The notes: generated by a model from the sequence alone, not told the origin. A DNA stretch of 64,000 nucleotides from Alphaproteobacteria bacterium (GCA_009995595.1 JAACPE010000005.1:1-64000); one strand, 5' to 3'; shown: positions 44,890 through 53,881, counted from the first letter of the stretch. Numbers and translations: made by a program.

Positions 44890-47487
44890 TTCTTCCCAAT
44901 CATCTTCCATCAGCATGTGTAATGACATTGATGTATTGCTATCGGCTTTCAGGTCTATTGTGCCAATATCAAAAGGCTGGCGATAATAATCGGTAAGCAA
45001 ATCAAAAAGACGGGTTTTATATTCCGTATCATCATTCCCTTTTAGCTGTAATCCTTTTGTTTCCAATACAAATAAACGATTTTCACTCATACAGGCAATA
45101 AAATCGGGGTAAATTTTGTTTCTTTGCCATCCTTGTAATGAATACGCATCCTGTTTTCTTTCAACCATTCTATGCCACCATGTTACGGCATCACCATCCG
45201 CTAAGTATAAGGCAAAATCTTTTTCAAGGTTATTTAAGTCTTTTTCAAAAACCAGCTCAAACAGGCCATTTTCAACCTTATCGCCGCTTTCTTTGAATAA
45301 TTTGCGCTCATTTTGACGCGCCATAACTTTTAGTTGATTTGCAATTTCAAAATTAAGGTAATCATTTCCGTTAGTAATAAGGCGGAAAATAATATCACCT
45401 GATTTTAGTCTATCTTTGAAGATTTTTTCAGAATACTCATGAACACGTTGTTTCAAATGCCGTTTCATACTATCCAAAAGATAAAGGCGGCTATTATAAA
45501 TTGCTTCATCGTCATATCCCTTTTTATTGAGGGCTTCTATAGTTTCCATCAATATTCGTGTGGCTTGCCAAGGATTAGGAATAACATCCATTAAAGGGCG
45601 TGAAAGAAAGGCTAAATCAAGTTTCTTTTCAACCCAAACGTCATGTTTTTGTGTTTTTGTAACAAGTTCCAATTCGCTTTGCTGATAGGCTAGATTTTTG
45701 CGTTCTTCAACATCAATAGCGGTTTCTGTTGTTAAGGGAATGTCTGTTGAATCCAAGAAATGTTCAATGTTATAGGTCAATTCATGCCAAGGGATATGGC
45801 TAAGAATATCTTGGTCATAGTTTATATCGCGCCAATTATTCCCATCTTTATGTAAGACTTTGGGGAGAAAAACCCTCAACCCCTCAAATTTTTCATTACG
45901 CTTTATTATGCGTGGCTCTGCACCCTGAATATCTGGATTACCTTCTGCACCTTCTGCTCGTACAAATTCAGAAAGCCCTGACATACCTTCATCTTCTAAT
46001 CCTTTTCGGACATTATCAACGGCAGTGTTTACATCCTGATCATAGCAAAACACATAGCATTGATTTAGCGCATCAATGCTGGTTGAGCGAGCATCAGGTT
46101 GGCGTAAGACACGTCCAACCATTTGCGTCATAGCTGTTTGCGCTGTGGTTTTATCCAGTAAAGCCAAGACATAAGCGAAAGAGCAATCCCACCCTTCCTG
46201 CAAGGCTTCTTTGGTGATGATATATTTAACAGGGCATAATGGATCAAATAGATCAGTATTGCCTAATTCATCGGTTTCTGATGATTTGATACGTATTTCA
46301 TCTTCTTTCACCGAAAGCCGTTCAATGAGATAATCACGGGCGTCTAGCGCATGAATTTTCTGTCCATCACGCTGGTCTTTACCTGTACGTTCAACACGCA
46401 CAACCATAATTGGCCTAATATAACGCCCATCATCTGCTTGTAAGTCATGTGCTTTATCCGCTAACTCTGCTAAACGACCATGAGCCATCGTTAGCGTATT
46501 GTGCCAATCGCCATTTTTTGTATTGATTATGTTGATAGGTAGCTTGACCATTTGTTCATCTTTTAGATCAAGGCCAGATACATCCACCAATATATTGCTG
46601 ATGGGACTACGCACATTTGGGGTGGCAGATAACTCTAAAATAAAAGAGGGGTTAAACCCATTCAGACTGTCACGGGTATTTTCAGAATAGGCTTTGTGAC
46701 CTTCGTCAATCACAACAACAGGACGCAACATTTTAAGCGTATTCACAAGGCTTTGTTTAACTGATATTCCTGCGATTGCCCCTGCATCGGCCATATCATT
46801 GGTATCAAGGTCAGGATATTCATTTAACAATTCGTTGTTGGCGGTGTGATCATCCAATTCAGGAAAAAAGCTGGTATATTTACCCGCATCCCGAAAGATT
46901 TTGAGAAAATCCCTATTATTGGCGCGGTTCGTTGCGGCCAAGCGCACAAGCATAATACAAAGATAATTTTCTGTATCTGCTTTGGTGAACGGATCATCTT
47001 TTTCTAAAACCTTTACACGACCACCAGAGGCACGTTCCAAACATTGCCGATAGGGGTGTTCACGACTGGCTAAGGCTTTCCATGTTTGGCGGTAAATTTG
47101 TACCGTTGGGACAACCCATAAAACAAGCCCCGTTTGTTTTTTGAAAAAATCAGTTTGAACGCGACCAACACATTCTGCTGCCAACAGAGTTTTACCACCA
47201 CCTGTTGGGACTTTCAGGCAGATATGGGGGATTGAACGCTGGCGGGTGTCATATCGCGCCACATAATCAGGAATCTTTAATCCAGCAGGCGTTTTAACAC
47301 GAGGAATAACAGTCTTGATTTGCGCCCATGCGTTTTTTGGCCAATCGCCCATCCCATCGGGAATATCTACATCAGCGTCAATAAGGGCTTTAATAGCCTT
47401 TTCTGCTTTGTGTTTTTCACTATAAAGGGCGCGTAAATAATCATCATAACGCTCAATCACACGGCGTTGGTATTCCTTTAACTCCAT
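44866..47487 (-). CDS. type III restriction enzyme, Res subunit
   Basis: The ATP-dependent endonuclease of a type III R-M system. The 873-residue product has a superfamily 2 helicase core (Walker A VPTGGGKTLLAA, DEGH in VVIDEGHKAYSE, ELSATPN, and a QEGWDCSF motif with QMVGRVLRQ), and a C-terminal PD-ExK nuclease region (PDFIACMSENRLFVLETKGL). It starts 4 bases after the mod stop, so mod and res form an operon. Full length with no frameshift seen, so it is likely active. Confidence 0.94.
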   Translation of the reverse strand: MELKEYQRRVIERYDDYLRALYSEKHKAEKAIKALIDADVDIPDGMGDWPKNAWAQIKTVIPRVKTPAGLKIPDYVARYDTRQRSIPHICLKVPTGGGKTLLAAECVGRVQTDFFKKQTGLVLWVVPTVQIYRQTWKALASREHPYRQCLERASGGRVKVLEKDDPFTKADTENYLCIMLVRLAATNRANNRDFLKIFRDAGKYTSFFPELDDHTANNELLNEYPDLDTNDMADAGAIAGISVKQSLVNTLKMLRPVVVIDEGHKAYSENTRDSLNGFNPSFILELSATPNVRSPISNILVDVSGLDLKDEQMVKLPINIINTKNGDWHNTLTMAHGRLAELADKAHDLQADDGRYIRPIMVVRVERTGKDQRDGQKIHALDARDYLIERLSVKEDEIRIKSSETDELGNTDLFDPLCPVKYIITKEALQEGWDCSFAYVLALLDKTTAQTAMTQMVGRVLRQPDARSTSIDALNQCYVFCYDQDVNTAVDNVRKGLEDEGMSGLSEFVRAEGAEGNPDIQGAEPRIIKRNEKFEGLRVFLPKVLHKDGNNWRDINYDQDILSHIPWHELTYNIEHFLDSTDIPLTTETAIDVEERKNLAYQQSELELVTKTQKHDVWVEKKLDLAFLSRPLMDVIPNPWQATRILMETIEALNKKGYDDEAIYNSRLYLLDSMKRHLKQRVHEYSEKIFKDRLKSGDIIFRLITNGNDYLNFEIANQLKVMARQNERKLFKESGDKVENGLFELVFEKDLNNLEKDFALYLADGDAVTWWHRMVERKQDAYSLQGWQRNKIYPDFIACMSENRLFVLETKGLQLKGNDDTEYKTRLFDLLTDYYRQPFDIGTIDLKADSNTSMSLHMLMEDDWEEKVGSFTN

Positions 47488-47491
47488 AGGG

Positions 47492-49267
47492 CTAATCCCC
47501 CATGACGCGGTGAATGGCGTATGGTAATTGGCAATAGGTAATACCCATTTCGGTTAATTCCTTCTGCCCCATAAATTTATGCGTTGCAAAAACCAGCGCA
47601 GATTTTCCTGTATCCTCACGCGCCTTTGATATGCTTTGCGCCAATGGCATGTTGAGGGCAGAGTCACCAGAGCGTAAAAAAGCAATATCAGGTTTGTAAA
47701 CTAGATGAACACGGTAATTTTCTGTTTCACCGATGTAATAATCTGCCCCTTGTTCCACTTTATCCAGCGTTAAGCCCGTAGCGGTATAAAACGCATAGCG
47801 TGCCAATTCATCATAAGAGGGAAGTTTTTCACCTTTCAGAAGGTTTTCAATGTTAATTTCTTGTCCTAATTCACAGAAAGTAAATGACCCGCCTAGCCCT
47901 TCTTTTAAGGCTATGTCCTTGGCGGTTGGCACACCCTTTATGACACGCCGCACCCGTTCGGCGGTTGTGTCATTGGCATATTCTTCCATTTCCACCAGAA
48001 TAAATTTACGATTGCCGCCATCTTCTTTATTTAAGGCTAAAACAGCATGAGCCGTTGTTCCTGATCCAGCGAAGGAGTCTAAAATAATAGCATCCGTTTT
48101 AGCTGCAATTTTAATTATATCCTTAACGAAAAAAGATGATTTTGTTGTAAAGTTTATATTTTTTTGAAAGATATTTTTCGTCTCATTTTTAGCAGTAGTC
48201 GTACTATATTCTGGTTTATAGAATAGAGATTTTTGCTTATTTGAAGGTAATTCTCCTAATTCTGGTCTTTGTTTTTTATAGAGTGAGTAGCCTTTCTTTC
48301 CTTTGAAAAAAAGAACGTCGTAAGAAATTCTATGTGAATTTTCTTCACTATATCCCCACCGCCATCTTCCAAAATTTCCGTATTCATCCTTTGGTAAAAC
48401 GACAGTATATGCTTGTTCTTCATACTTTTTTATTAAGGACTCTAGATAATTATCATTAAAAGAATTATTTTCGCTATTATATATTTCTTTATGTTCTTCA
48501 CTGGAAATTGTTGTAACTTTACTGTTCTTTATTAAAATAGGGTAGAACATATAAGGTCTTTTTTCTCTTAGCGCATCTTCTCCTGTCGCGCGTAATGGAG
48601 CACCTTTTTTATAAAGTCCAATATCATCCTCTTGCCAATTTTGTAAGTCCTCGTCTGTAAGAGGATATTCTTTAATTGCGCAAAGACTTTTATTTTTTGC
48701 AAAAACAACCAGATATTCATGTGTTCCCGCAAAGCCAAATTGATCTTGATTACCTTTCAAATTACTAATAACAGGACAAGCGGCAATTAAATTCTGCTCA
48801 CCCAACAATTCTGATAAAACAGATATCAAGTTATGTAATTCATTATCATCTATACTTATAAAAATTAGTCCTTTTTCAGATAATAATTCGCACAATAACG
48901 TCAGACGAGGCCACATCATGCAGAGCCATTTATCATGGCGTTCTAAATCTTCCTTATCTACGGGATTACCCTCTTTTTTTAGCCACTCCTTCATAGTTGG
49001 GGCATTTACATTGTCACTGTAACACCACCCTTCATTGCCTGTGTTATAGGGAGGATCAATGTAAATACATTTAATTTTTCCAGCGTATTGGGGCAAAAGG
49101 GCTTTCAGGGCATGAAGATTATCACCCTGAATAATCAAATTATCATCCAGCGAAGGTTTACCGTCTTTTGGTAGGGATTTGGCTCGATCAATGTCCAGCT
49201 GCTTAAACGGCACACTTAAATGATGCGCGTAAACAAATTGTTTTCCCTTAAAATCCAGTGTTGGCAT
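47492..49267 (-). CDS. type III DNA methyltransferase, Mod subunit (adenine-N6)
   Basis: Methylates adenine in an asymmetric site and gives the complex its specificity. The 591-residue product has motif IV as YIDPPYNTG near residue 70 and motif I as DSFAGSGTTAHAVL near residue 393, an order (IV before I) typical of beta-class Mod proteins. The middle (about residues 160-370) is the target-recognition domain and its DNA, roughly 48100-48850, is visibly more AT-rich than the ends, as when such domains are swapped. Upstream is a shared control region with a small HTH gene. Confidence 0.93.
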   Translation of the reverse strand: MPTLDFKGKQFVYAHHLSVPFKQLDIDRAKSLPKDGKPSLDDNLIIQGDNLHALKALLPQYAGKIKCIYIDPPYNTGNEGWCYSDNVNAPTMKEWLKKEGNPVDKEDLERHDKWLCMMWPRLTLLCELLSEKGLIFISIDDNELHNLISVLSELLGEQNLIAACPVISNLKGNQDQFGFAGTHEYLVVFAKNKSLCAIKEYPLTDEDLQNWQEDDIGLYKKGAPLRATGEDALREKRPYMFYPILIKNSKVTTISSEEHKEIYNSENNSFNDNYLESLIKKYEEQAYTVVLPKDEYGNFGRWRWGYSEENSHRISYDVLFFKGKKGYSLYKKQRPELGELPSNKQKSLFYKPEYSTTTAKNETKNIFQKNINFTTKSSFFVKDIIKIAAKTDAIILDSFAGSGTTAHAVLALNKEDGGNRKFILVEMEEYANDTTAERVRRVIKGVPTAKDIALKEGLGGSFTFCELGQEINIENLLKGEKLPSYDELARYAFYTATGLTLDKVEQGADYYIGETENYRVHLVYKPDIAFLRSGDSALNMPLAQSISKAREDTGKSALVFATHKFMGQKELTEMGITYCQLPYAIHRVMGD

Positions 49268-49292
49268 GTAAAAACCCCTTTAATTGTTACGG

Positions 49293-49361
49293 GTAGTCTA
49301 CACAAGGGCCGCCACATTTCCAAGACGAATGTTACAGGTCGTCTATAGACGAGTAGTCTAC
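49293..49361. promoter_or_regulatory. C-box-like operator cluster between mod and the HTH gene
   Basis: The 113-base divergent gap has two identical GTAGTCTAC boxes (49293-49301 and 49353-49361) and a perfect 14-bp palindrome TCGTCTATAGACGA (49339-49352) joined to the second box, plus a half-site AGACGA at 49323-49328. The spacing resembles the paired sites bound by controller (C) proteins of R-M systems. Confidence 0.65.
49295..49323 (-). promoter_or_regulatory. candidate mod-res promoter overlapping the operator
   Basis: On the minus strand TTGGAA (49323-49318) and TAGACT (49300-49295) are 17 bp apart, each matching consensus at four of six positions. The -10 box is inside the first GTAGTCTAC box, so a bound regulator would block it. 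Confidence 0.45.
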
Positions 49362-49380
49362 AATATCGCTTGCTTGTGGC

Positions 49381-49596
49381 ATGGATGTTTATGGGCATTT
49401 GGCAACAAAAATAAGAAAGTTGAGAAGTGATCGGCAATGGTCACAGGAAGAACTTGCTTATCGTACTGATTTGCACCGCACATATATAAGCCACATTGAA
49501 AACGGGAAAAGAGAAATATCAGTTGAAACCATGTGCAAAATTGCAAAAGGATTTGATATTACCCCATCTGAATTGATGCAAGACATTCAGTTATAA
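49381..49596 (+). CDS. small XRE/C-protein-like regulator
   Basis: A 71-residue single-domain helix-turn-helix protein (ATKIRKLRSDRQWSQEELAY, RTYISHIENGKREISVETMC), the size and composition of R-M controller proteins. It is divergent from mod, with the operator cluster between them, and no further gene downstream except a convergent recombinase it overlaps by 10 bases. As a C protein it would set the timing of R-M expression after entry into a new host; this is inferred from position and sequence. Confidence 0.82.
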   Translation: MDVYGHLATKIRKLRSDRQWSQEELAYRTDLHRTYISHIENGKREISVETMCKIAKGFDITPSELMQDIQL

Positions 49597-50630
49597 GGTT
49601 TTTCTTGTTCTATGTTATGTAATTTTACGCTGGATATAATTTCTATCTGATCATCAACCGAAAGATGGCCATAACTGCTTAATGTCGTATCAATAGATTC
49701 ATGGCCTAAATTCTGACGGACTGCGTTCAAAAATGCGGGGCTTTGTGTTTGAGCATACCGCGCCAATGTTGAACGAAAAGAATGAGGGCGAATATATTCA
49801 AACCCCGCCTCTATGAAGGCTTTTTTGAATACGTTCCTAATTGTTGTATCTGACTTTATAATTTCCTTTTTAATTTTTTGTTCCAGCAGGTTTTTTGTAC
49901 CAAAGCGGTTATCAACTTTTGGGAATAGTGGATCAGATTCACTAAAACCTATTGATCGTAAATAATCACGCCAATCAATGACGTTTGTTATAATATCATC
50001 GGGCAAGGGGATAAAAACAACATGCCTTGTTTTTCCAAATTTGACGTTCATGTTTTTGGGGCAAACATAGATAAAATAGCGACCATCTTGTTCTATCAAA
50101 TTTTTCAATTTAACCGTGCGTAATTCAGATATACGCAATGTACAAATAGCCTGTAAAGATACCATTGCTTTGTCCCTTCTTTCCTTATCGGTTTTAGAGG
50201 GCATCTTTCTGACTGTTTTCAAAATTTGATCAAAACTATATGATTTTTGATATTCTTTGGCTTTTGCGGCATTGCGATGGTTACGTGACACGTTAAGAAA
50301 ATCAATATCATTATAATTGATTTTGCTGCGATACCCGCGCTGGCGTTCCAACCATCTTAAAAAATCTTTGAGCGCGCGAAGAGTATCCGTGATGTAAGAA
50401 GACGAAACATCACTGTTCAAAAGGCTTTGCACGTACTTACTAGCGATATGGCTGTTAAATTTTTCAAATCCTGCAAAATCCATGAATAATTCATAGTCAC
50501 GGATATTCTTTAAGGATGCAATAATCGTCTTTTCATCTTTATGGTCAATGCCTCGCAAATGTTGGCGGTACTTATACTTTACACGCTCATTCGCTGGGTT
50601 GTATTTGTGCTTTTTCTTATCTTTTATCAT
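49587..50630 (-). CDS. tyrosine recombinase (phage-type integrase)
   Basis: A 347-residue site-specific recombinase. The catalytic set is visible: first Arg in ICTLRISELRTV, HxxR as PHSFRSTLARYA, and the final LGHESIDTTLSSYGHL with His and the nucleophile Tyr. The N-terminal part contains a core-binding domain. I start at ATG 50630 because CAGGAG stands 9 bases upstream; an in-frame GTG at 50657 overlaps the upstream gene further. It is distinct from the P4-type integrase at the tRNA end. What it acts on is unknown. Confidence 0.92.
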   Translation of the reverse strand: MIKDKKKHKYNPANERVKYKYRQHLRGIDHKDEKTIIASLKNIRDYELFMDFAGFEKFNSHIASKYVQSLLNSDVSSSYITDTLRALKDFLRWLERQRGYRSKINYNDIDFLNVSRNHRNAAKAKEYQKSYSFDQILKTVRKMPSKTDKERRDKAMVSLQAICTLRISELRTVKLKNLIEQDGRYFIYVCPKNMNVKFGKTRHVVFIPLPDDIITNVIDWRDYLRSIGFSESDPLFPKVDNRFGTKNLLEQKIKKEIIKSDTTIRNVFKKAFIEAGFEYIRPHSFRSTLARYAQTQSPAFLNAVRQNLGHESIDTTLSSYGHLSVDDQIEIISSVKLHNIEQEKPYN

Positions 50631-51144
50631 CAAACAAATCTCCTGTGGTTGACTCACCTAATGTGCTGTCGGTAATTGTTTCTAAGTGAGTCTTACCGTG
50701 GGGATGTTCACAATCGTATAATTCCGAAACACCAACCAGTTTGAATTTATGCCGTAACTTGGATAAATCAGATAATTTGTAGAATTGATACATTGGCTTT
50801 TTACAGGTTCGGCAGATTCCCTTGACTGATAATTTCTGAACATCCTGCGTTACATGAATTTTGTTTTCAAAGATATGGCGTGCATCCTGACAGCTTGGGC
50901 AATAAAGCTGGTCAAAGTCAGTTTTGCATTTGTTCTTGTTATTGTTTTCTTTGAGATAGGTGATTAGGTCATTGCCATAGATTAAGGCTGGTCTGCCCTT
51001 ATCTGTTATTTTAAGGCCGTTCTTAATCCATTTTCTGACAGTTTGAGGGTGCAGCCTCAAATCAGAAAACACAGCACAAATATCGTCAACATCATACGTT
51101 TGCCAATATCGCACCAACCTATGTGGGTACAAGCGTTTTGACAA
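50617..51144 (-). CDS. zinc-ribbon protein with helix-turn-helix-like N-terminus
   Basis: A 175-residue protein. The first half has a DNA-binding-like segment (VDDICAVFSDLRLHPQTVRK). The second half has CPSCQDARHIF and CRTCKKPM, two CxxC pairs forming a zinc ribbon. The gene overlaps the recombinase start by 14 bases and starts with TTG four bases after the AlpA-like gene's stop (GAGG upstream), so all three are one operon. Possibly an accessory factor for recombination or transcription; no family recognised. Confidence 0.65.
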   Translation of the reverse strand: MSKRLYPHRLVRYWQTYDVDDICAVFSDLRLHPQTVRKWIKNGLKITDKGRPALIYGNDLITYLKENNNKNKCKTDFDQLYCPSCQDARHIFENKIHVTQDVQKLSVKGICRTCKKPMYQFYKLSDLSKLRHKFKLVGVSELYDCEHPHGKTHLETITDSTLGESTTGDLFDDKR

Positions 51145-51148
51145 AAGA

Positions 51149-51343
51149 CTAACCTCGTGTAGATGCGATTAACTCTTTAATATCTTCAACGCGCCATGCG
51201 GTCATTTTTGGGCCAAGTTTGACGGGCTTGGGATAGCGGCCATCTTTAACCCCTGCCCACCATGTTGATTTTGATACAGGGAATACTTTTAAGACTTGGG
51301 GTAAACGGACAAAGCCTGTTTCGGGTAAAATATAGTTGTGCAT
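51149..51343 (-). CDS. AlpA-like transcriptional activator/excisionase
   Basis: A 64-residue winged-helix protein of the AlpA/MerR-like group. The pattern is GFVRLPQVLKVFPVSKSTWW, then GRYPKPVKLGPKMTAWRVED, including the typical P-x-P-V-K-L-G-P run and W-R-x-x-D/E-I. In prophages and integrative elements such proteins activate integrase genes or promote excision. AAGGAG precedes the ATG. First gene of an operon with the zinc-ribbon and recombinase genes. Confidence 0.9.
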   Translation of the reverse strand: MHNYILPETGFVRLPQVLKVFPVSKSTWWAGVKDGRYPKPVKLGPKMTAWRVEDIKELIASTRG

Positions 51344-51405
51344 TACTGTTCTCCTTCATGCGATTAACATTAAGGAAAGCCTATGCAGTTTATTTTAAGA
51401 AAACA

Positions 51406-51438
51406 CCGTAGTTGCGGCATCCAGTACCGCAGTTGCGG
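51406..51438. promoter_or_regulatory. two CCG-N6-CGG boxes 21 bp apart
   Basis: CCGTAGTTGCGG (51406-51417) and CCGCAGTTGCGG (51427-51438) start 21 bp apart, two helical turns, in the space between the 51448-52485 gene and the AlpA-like gene. A dimeric regulator could bind both on one face of the helix. Confidence 0.55.
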
Positions 51439-51447
51439 TAAAAGAAG

Positions 51448-52485
51448 TTAAGAAGGGTCATTCAATGCTTTTTTACCTTCTGCGAATTTTGCTTCAAGCT
51501 GCCTTTTTGACAAACCCTCTTTTTCTCCATAATTTCCATGAATAGCGTCAATTATAGATTGTTGGGTTCTGAATTTAGAATAGGGCTTACCGTTAGAGTC
51601 TTCTCCAAGAGTCAATCCCACCAGCGCACCAATTATTTTTTGGTAGCCGCGCCGTTCTCTGTCATTAAGCGGTTTTCTGCTTTGGGGTTGTTTTGTATTT
51701 TCTAAACCGTTAAGATACAAAGGTAGTGTCTTTGCCCAATCAATAAACTCCATCGGTCTTACTTTGCACTCTTGTAAGCTACAATCTTTTTCCTCTTTAT
51801 CCGTATTGTAGTCTATAAATTCTAAATTATGGGCTTTATACGCATCTATCACGTATTCAATAACTTTCTGTCCTGTTTTTTTAGATTTAATAAATATGAA
51901 ATTTTTTTCAGTATTTAATTTTGCTTCGTACCCTAAAACGTAGGCAATAGCGTTTGGTAGTTGCCACAGAGGCTCTTTCATCAAATTTTTTAATGTATCC
52001 TGATTAATTTTAGGAAAAGATGCGTTTTGACCATCGCGGTAACTTTTATCAAATTGATAGCTGGAAATGAGGGGTTTTATATCTTTGATAATATCATCAC
52101 TTAATCTCATACCAGTAGATTCAGCCCAAATTACAAAACTTACTGTATAGGCTTCTGGCCATTCATTGGGTTTAGGGGGTGAAGGTGATGGATCGGGGTC
52201 TTCTGTATATCCCTCAATCTCCCCATTAGATAAGGCTTTTTGTGCTTGTTCATATAGTACATACCCCTCTTTATCTTCTTTCAGGGATTTTTCTAATTGA
52301 CCGTATAATTCAGGGTCATGGAAATAAGAAAAAAGTTGGTTGATTTGTTCTATTCTGTGTTCGTCATTTTCAAAATCTAAAAACAAATAAAACACCAAAC
52401 AAATTAATGGTGCATGATTTTTAAGAATGGCTCTTTTAGGAATAAGATCGTAAAGAGGTGACGAAAAAGTATTTTGCTCTGACAT
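51448..52485 (-). CDS. hypothetical protein
   Basis: A 345-residue soluble protein of unknown family. Charged and helical stretches alternate (for example LEKSLKEDKEGYVLYEQAQK and WAESTGMRLSDDIIKDIKPL). A Pro-rich stretch (DPDPSPSPPKPNEWPEAY) lies near residue 100. The stop is 104 bases from the AlpA-like start and the gene begins 10 bases after the P4-type integrase stop, so it may be cotranscribed with the integrase. Confidence 0.6.
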   Translation of the reverse strand: MSEQNTFSSPLYDLIPKRAILKNHAPLICLVFYLFLDFENDEHRIEQINQLFSYFHDPELYGQLEKSLKEDKEGYVLYEQAQKALSNGEIEGYTEDPDPSPSPPKPNEWPEAYTVSFVIWAESTGMRLSDDIIKDIKPLISSYQFDKSYRDGQNASFPKINQDTLKNLMKEPLWQLPNAIAYVLGYEAKLNTEKNFIFIKSKKTGQKVIEYVIDAYKAHNLEFIDYNTDKEEKDCSLQECKVRPMEFIDWAKTLPLYLNGLENTKQPQSRKPLNDRERRGYQKIIGALVGLTLGEDSNGKPYSKFRTQQSIIDAIHGNYGEKEGLSKRQLEAKFAEGKKALNDPS

Positions 52486-52494
52486 AAACCATTT

Positions 52495-53718
52495 TTAGGC
52501 TTTTTTAGGGAACTTGCCAACTATTACGGTTTTATTTTGTGCAATATCATCCAAATAATTTGCCCATTCTTGCATCATTTTTTTACGCTCATTGAGAAAT
52601 TGCGCCCTGTCATAGGCTCTTTGCACCATACTTTGCGGCGCATGTGCAAGTTGGCGGTCTATAACCTCATGACGGTAATTCAAGTTTTCTTTAATTGTTG
52701 TCATGGCTAACGCACGGAAGCCATGGCCTGTCATGCGTCCCTTAAAGCCTAATCGCTCCAATCCTTTTAAGACTGTATTGTTGCTCATATGCTTACGTGG
52801 TGAATGATGACCTGGAAAAATCCATCCCCATTCTTCATTTCTTGATTTTAAGTCTTTCAATATATCTATGGCTTGTTTTGAAAGAGGAACGACATGCTCA
52901 TTACGCATTTTCATTCTTTCGGCAGGAATAATCCATTGGGCATTGTCTAAATCAAATTCATCCCATGTGGCTTCAATCAACTCTTTTGTTCTGACGAATG
53001 TTAGCATTAACAAACGCATAGCGTGACGGGTATCAACATGCAATCTGGCATCATTGCGGGTAATGGCATTTAATAACTCAGGAATTTCTTTAGTATCTAT
53101 GCAAGCATAATGCTTTTTAACAACAGGTTTTAAGACCATGCCAATGTCAGATACAGGGTTAATTTCAGCTTTTTCATTGATGATGGCATAGGCAAAAATC
53201 TGATTGCAATACTGACGTAAGCGATGTGCAGGTTCATACGCACCGCGACTTTGGACTTTTTTCAATGCTTTGATTACGTTTCTTGGTTTTATTTCTGTTA
53301 TGGGCATATAGCCGATTTCAGGGAAAACATCCCTTTCAAGCCGCCTTAAAACAGTGTCGGCGTGTCGTGGCGTCCATTTGTGCTTGAAATTATCATGCCA
53401 TTCGCGTGCTGTAGACTCAAAGGTGTTGGTTGCTCTTTCTTCTGCGTTTTCTTTGTTATCCTTTTTGGCTTTTAGAGGATCAATGTTTTGCTCAAGAAGT
53501 TTTCTGGCTTCTGTACATCTTTCTTCTGCTTCTTTCAGTGAAATTTCAGGATATACCCCAAAAGCCAATAATTTTTCTTTACCCGCAAAGCGGTATTTCA
53601 TGCGCCAGTATTTTGCGCCGTTCGGCATGACATGAAGATACAAACCACGTCCAGCCGCCAATTTATAAGCCTTTTCCGCTAATTTGGCGTTTTTGCATTG
53701 CAGATTCGTTAGGGTCAT
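52495..53718 (-). CDS. P4-type tyrosine integrase
   Basis: Catalyses integration and excision of the island at the tRNA-Gly gene. The 407-residue product has the N-terminal DUF4102-like arm-binding domain (GLYLHVMPNGAKYWRMKY, KLLAFGVYPEISLKEAEERC) typical of P4/tRNA-targeting integrases, then the core-binding and catalytic domains with Arg in TRHAMRLLMLTFVRTKEL and HGFRALAMT, and an AQHA-like motif near the C-terminus (LAHAPQSMVQRAYDRA) with the Tyr. ATG 53718 is chosen; a TTG at 53730 also exists. It adjoins the tRNA as expected. Confidence 0.93.
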   Translation of the reverse strand: MTLTNLQCKNAKLAEKAYKLAAGRGLYLHVMPNGAKYWRMKYRFAGKEKLLAFGVYPEISLKEAEERCTEARKLLEQNIDPLKAKKDNKENAEERATNTFESTAREWHDNFKHKWTPRHADTVLRRLERDVFPEIGYMPITEIKPRNVIKALKKVQSRGAYEPAHRLRQYCNQIFAYAIINEKAEINPVSDIGMVLKPVVKKHYACIDTKEIPELLNAITRNDARLHVDTRHAMRLLMLTFVRTKELIEATWDEFDLDNAQWIIPAERMKMRNEHVVPLSKQAIDILKDLKSRNEEWGWIFPGHHSPRKHMSNNTVLKGLERLGFKGRMTGHGFRALAMTTIKENLNYRHEVIDRQLAHAPQSMVQRAYDRAQFLNERKKMMQEWANYLDDIAQNKTVIVGKFPKKA

Positions 53719-53719
53719 T

Positions 53720-53790
53720 GGGGGTATCAACTCCGTCCATTTTTATTTATACCCCCAAATATACCCTCAAAAATCTTGGATTTGGGGGTA
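53720..53790. promoter_or_regulatory. candidate integrase arm-type sites, right end
   Basis: Heptamer TACCCCC or its complement occurs at 53720-53726, 53750-53756 and 53784-53790, plus TACCCTC at 53762-53768. The 17-mer at 53750-53766 is identical to 39924-39940. The first copy touches the integrase start codon, so binding there could also regulate the integrase gene. Confidence 0.5.
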
Positions 53791-53881
53791 TCGTATTTTA
53801 TGGGGCTGGACAAATGCTTGCATAAAAACCTATAAATATCAATGATTTTTGGTCTTTATTGCACTATATTGGGGGAGAAAA

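Noticed and set aside
53769-53780. AAAATCTTGGA shared with 39840-39850 at the left island edge
   Set aside because: Only 11 bp and not at a matching position relative to the tRNA repeat; probably chance in AT-rich DNA.
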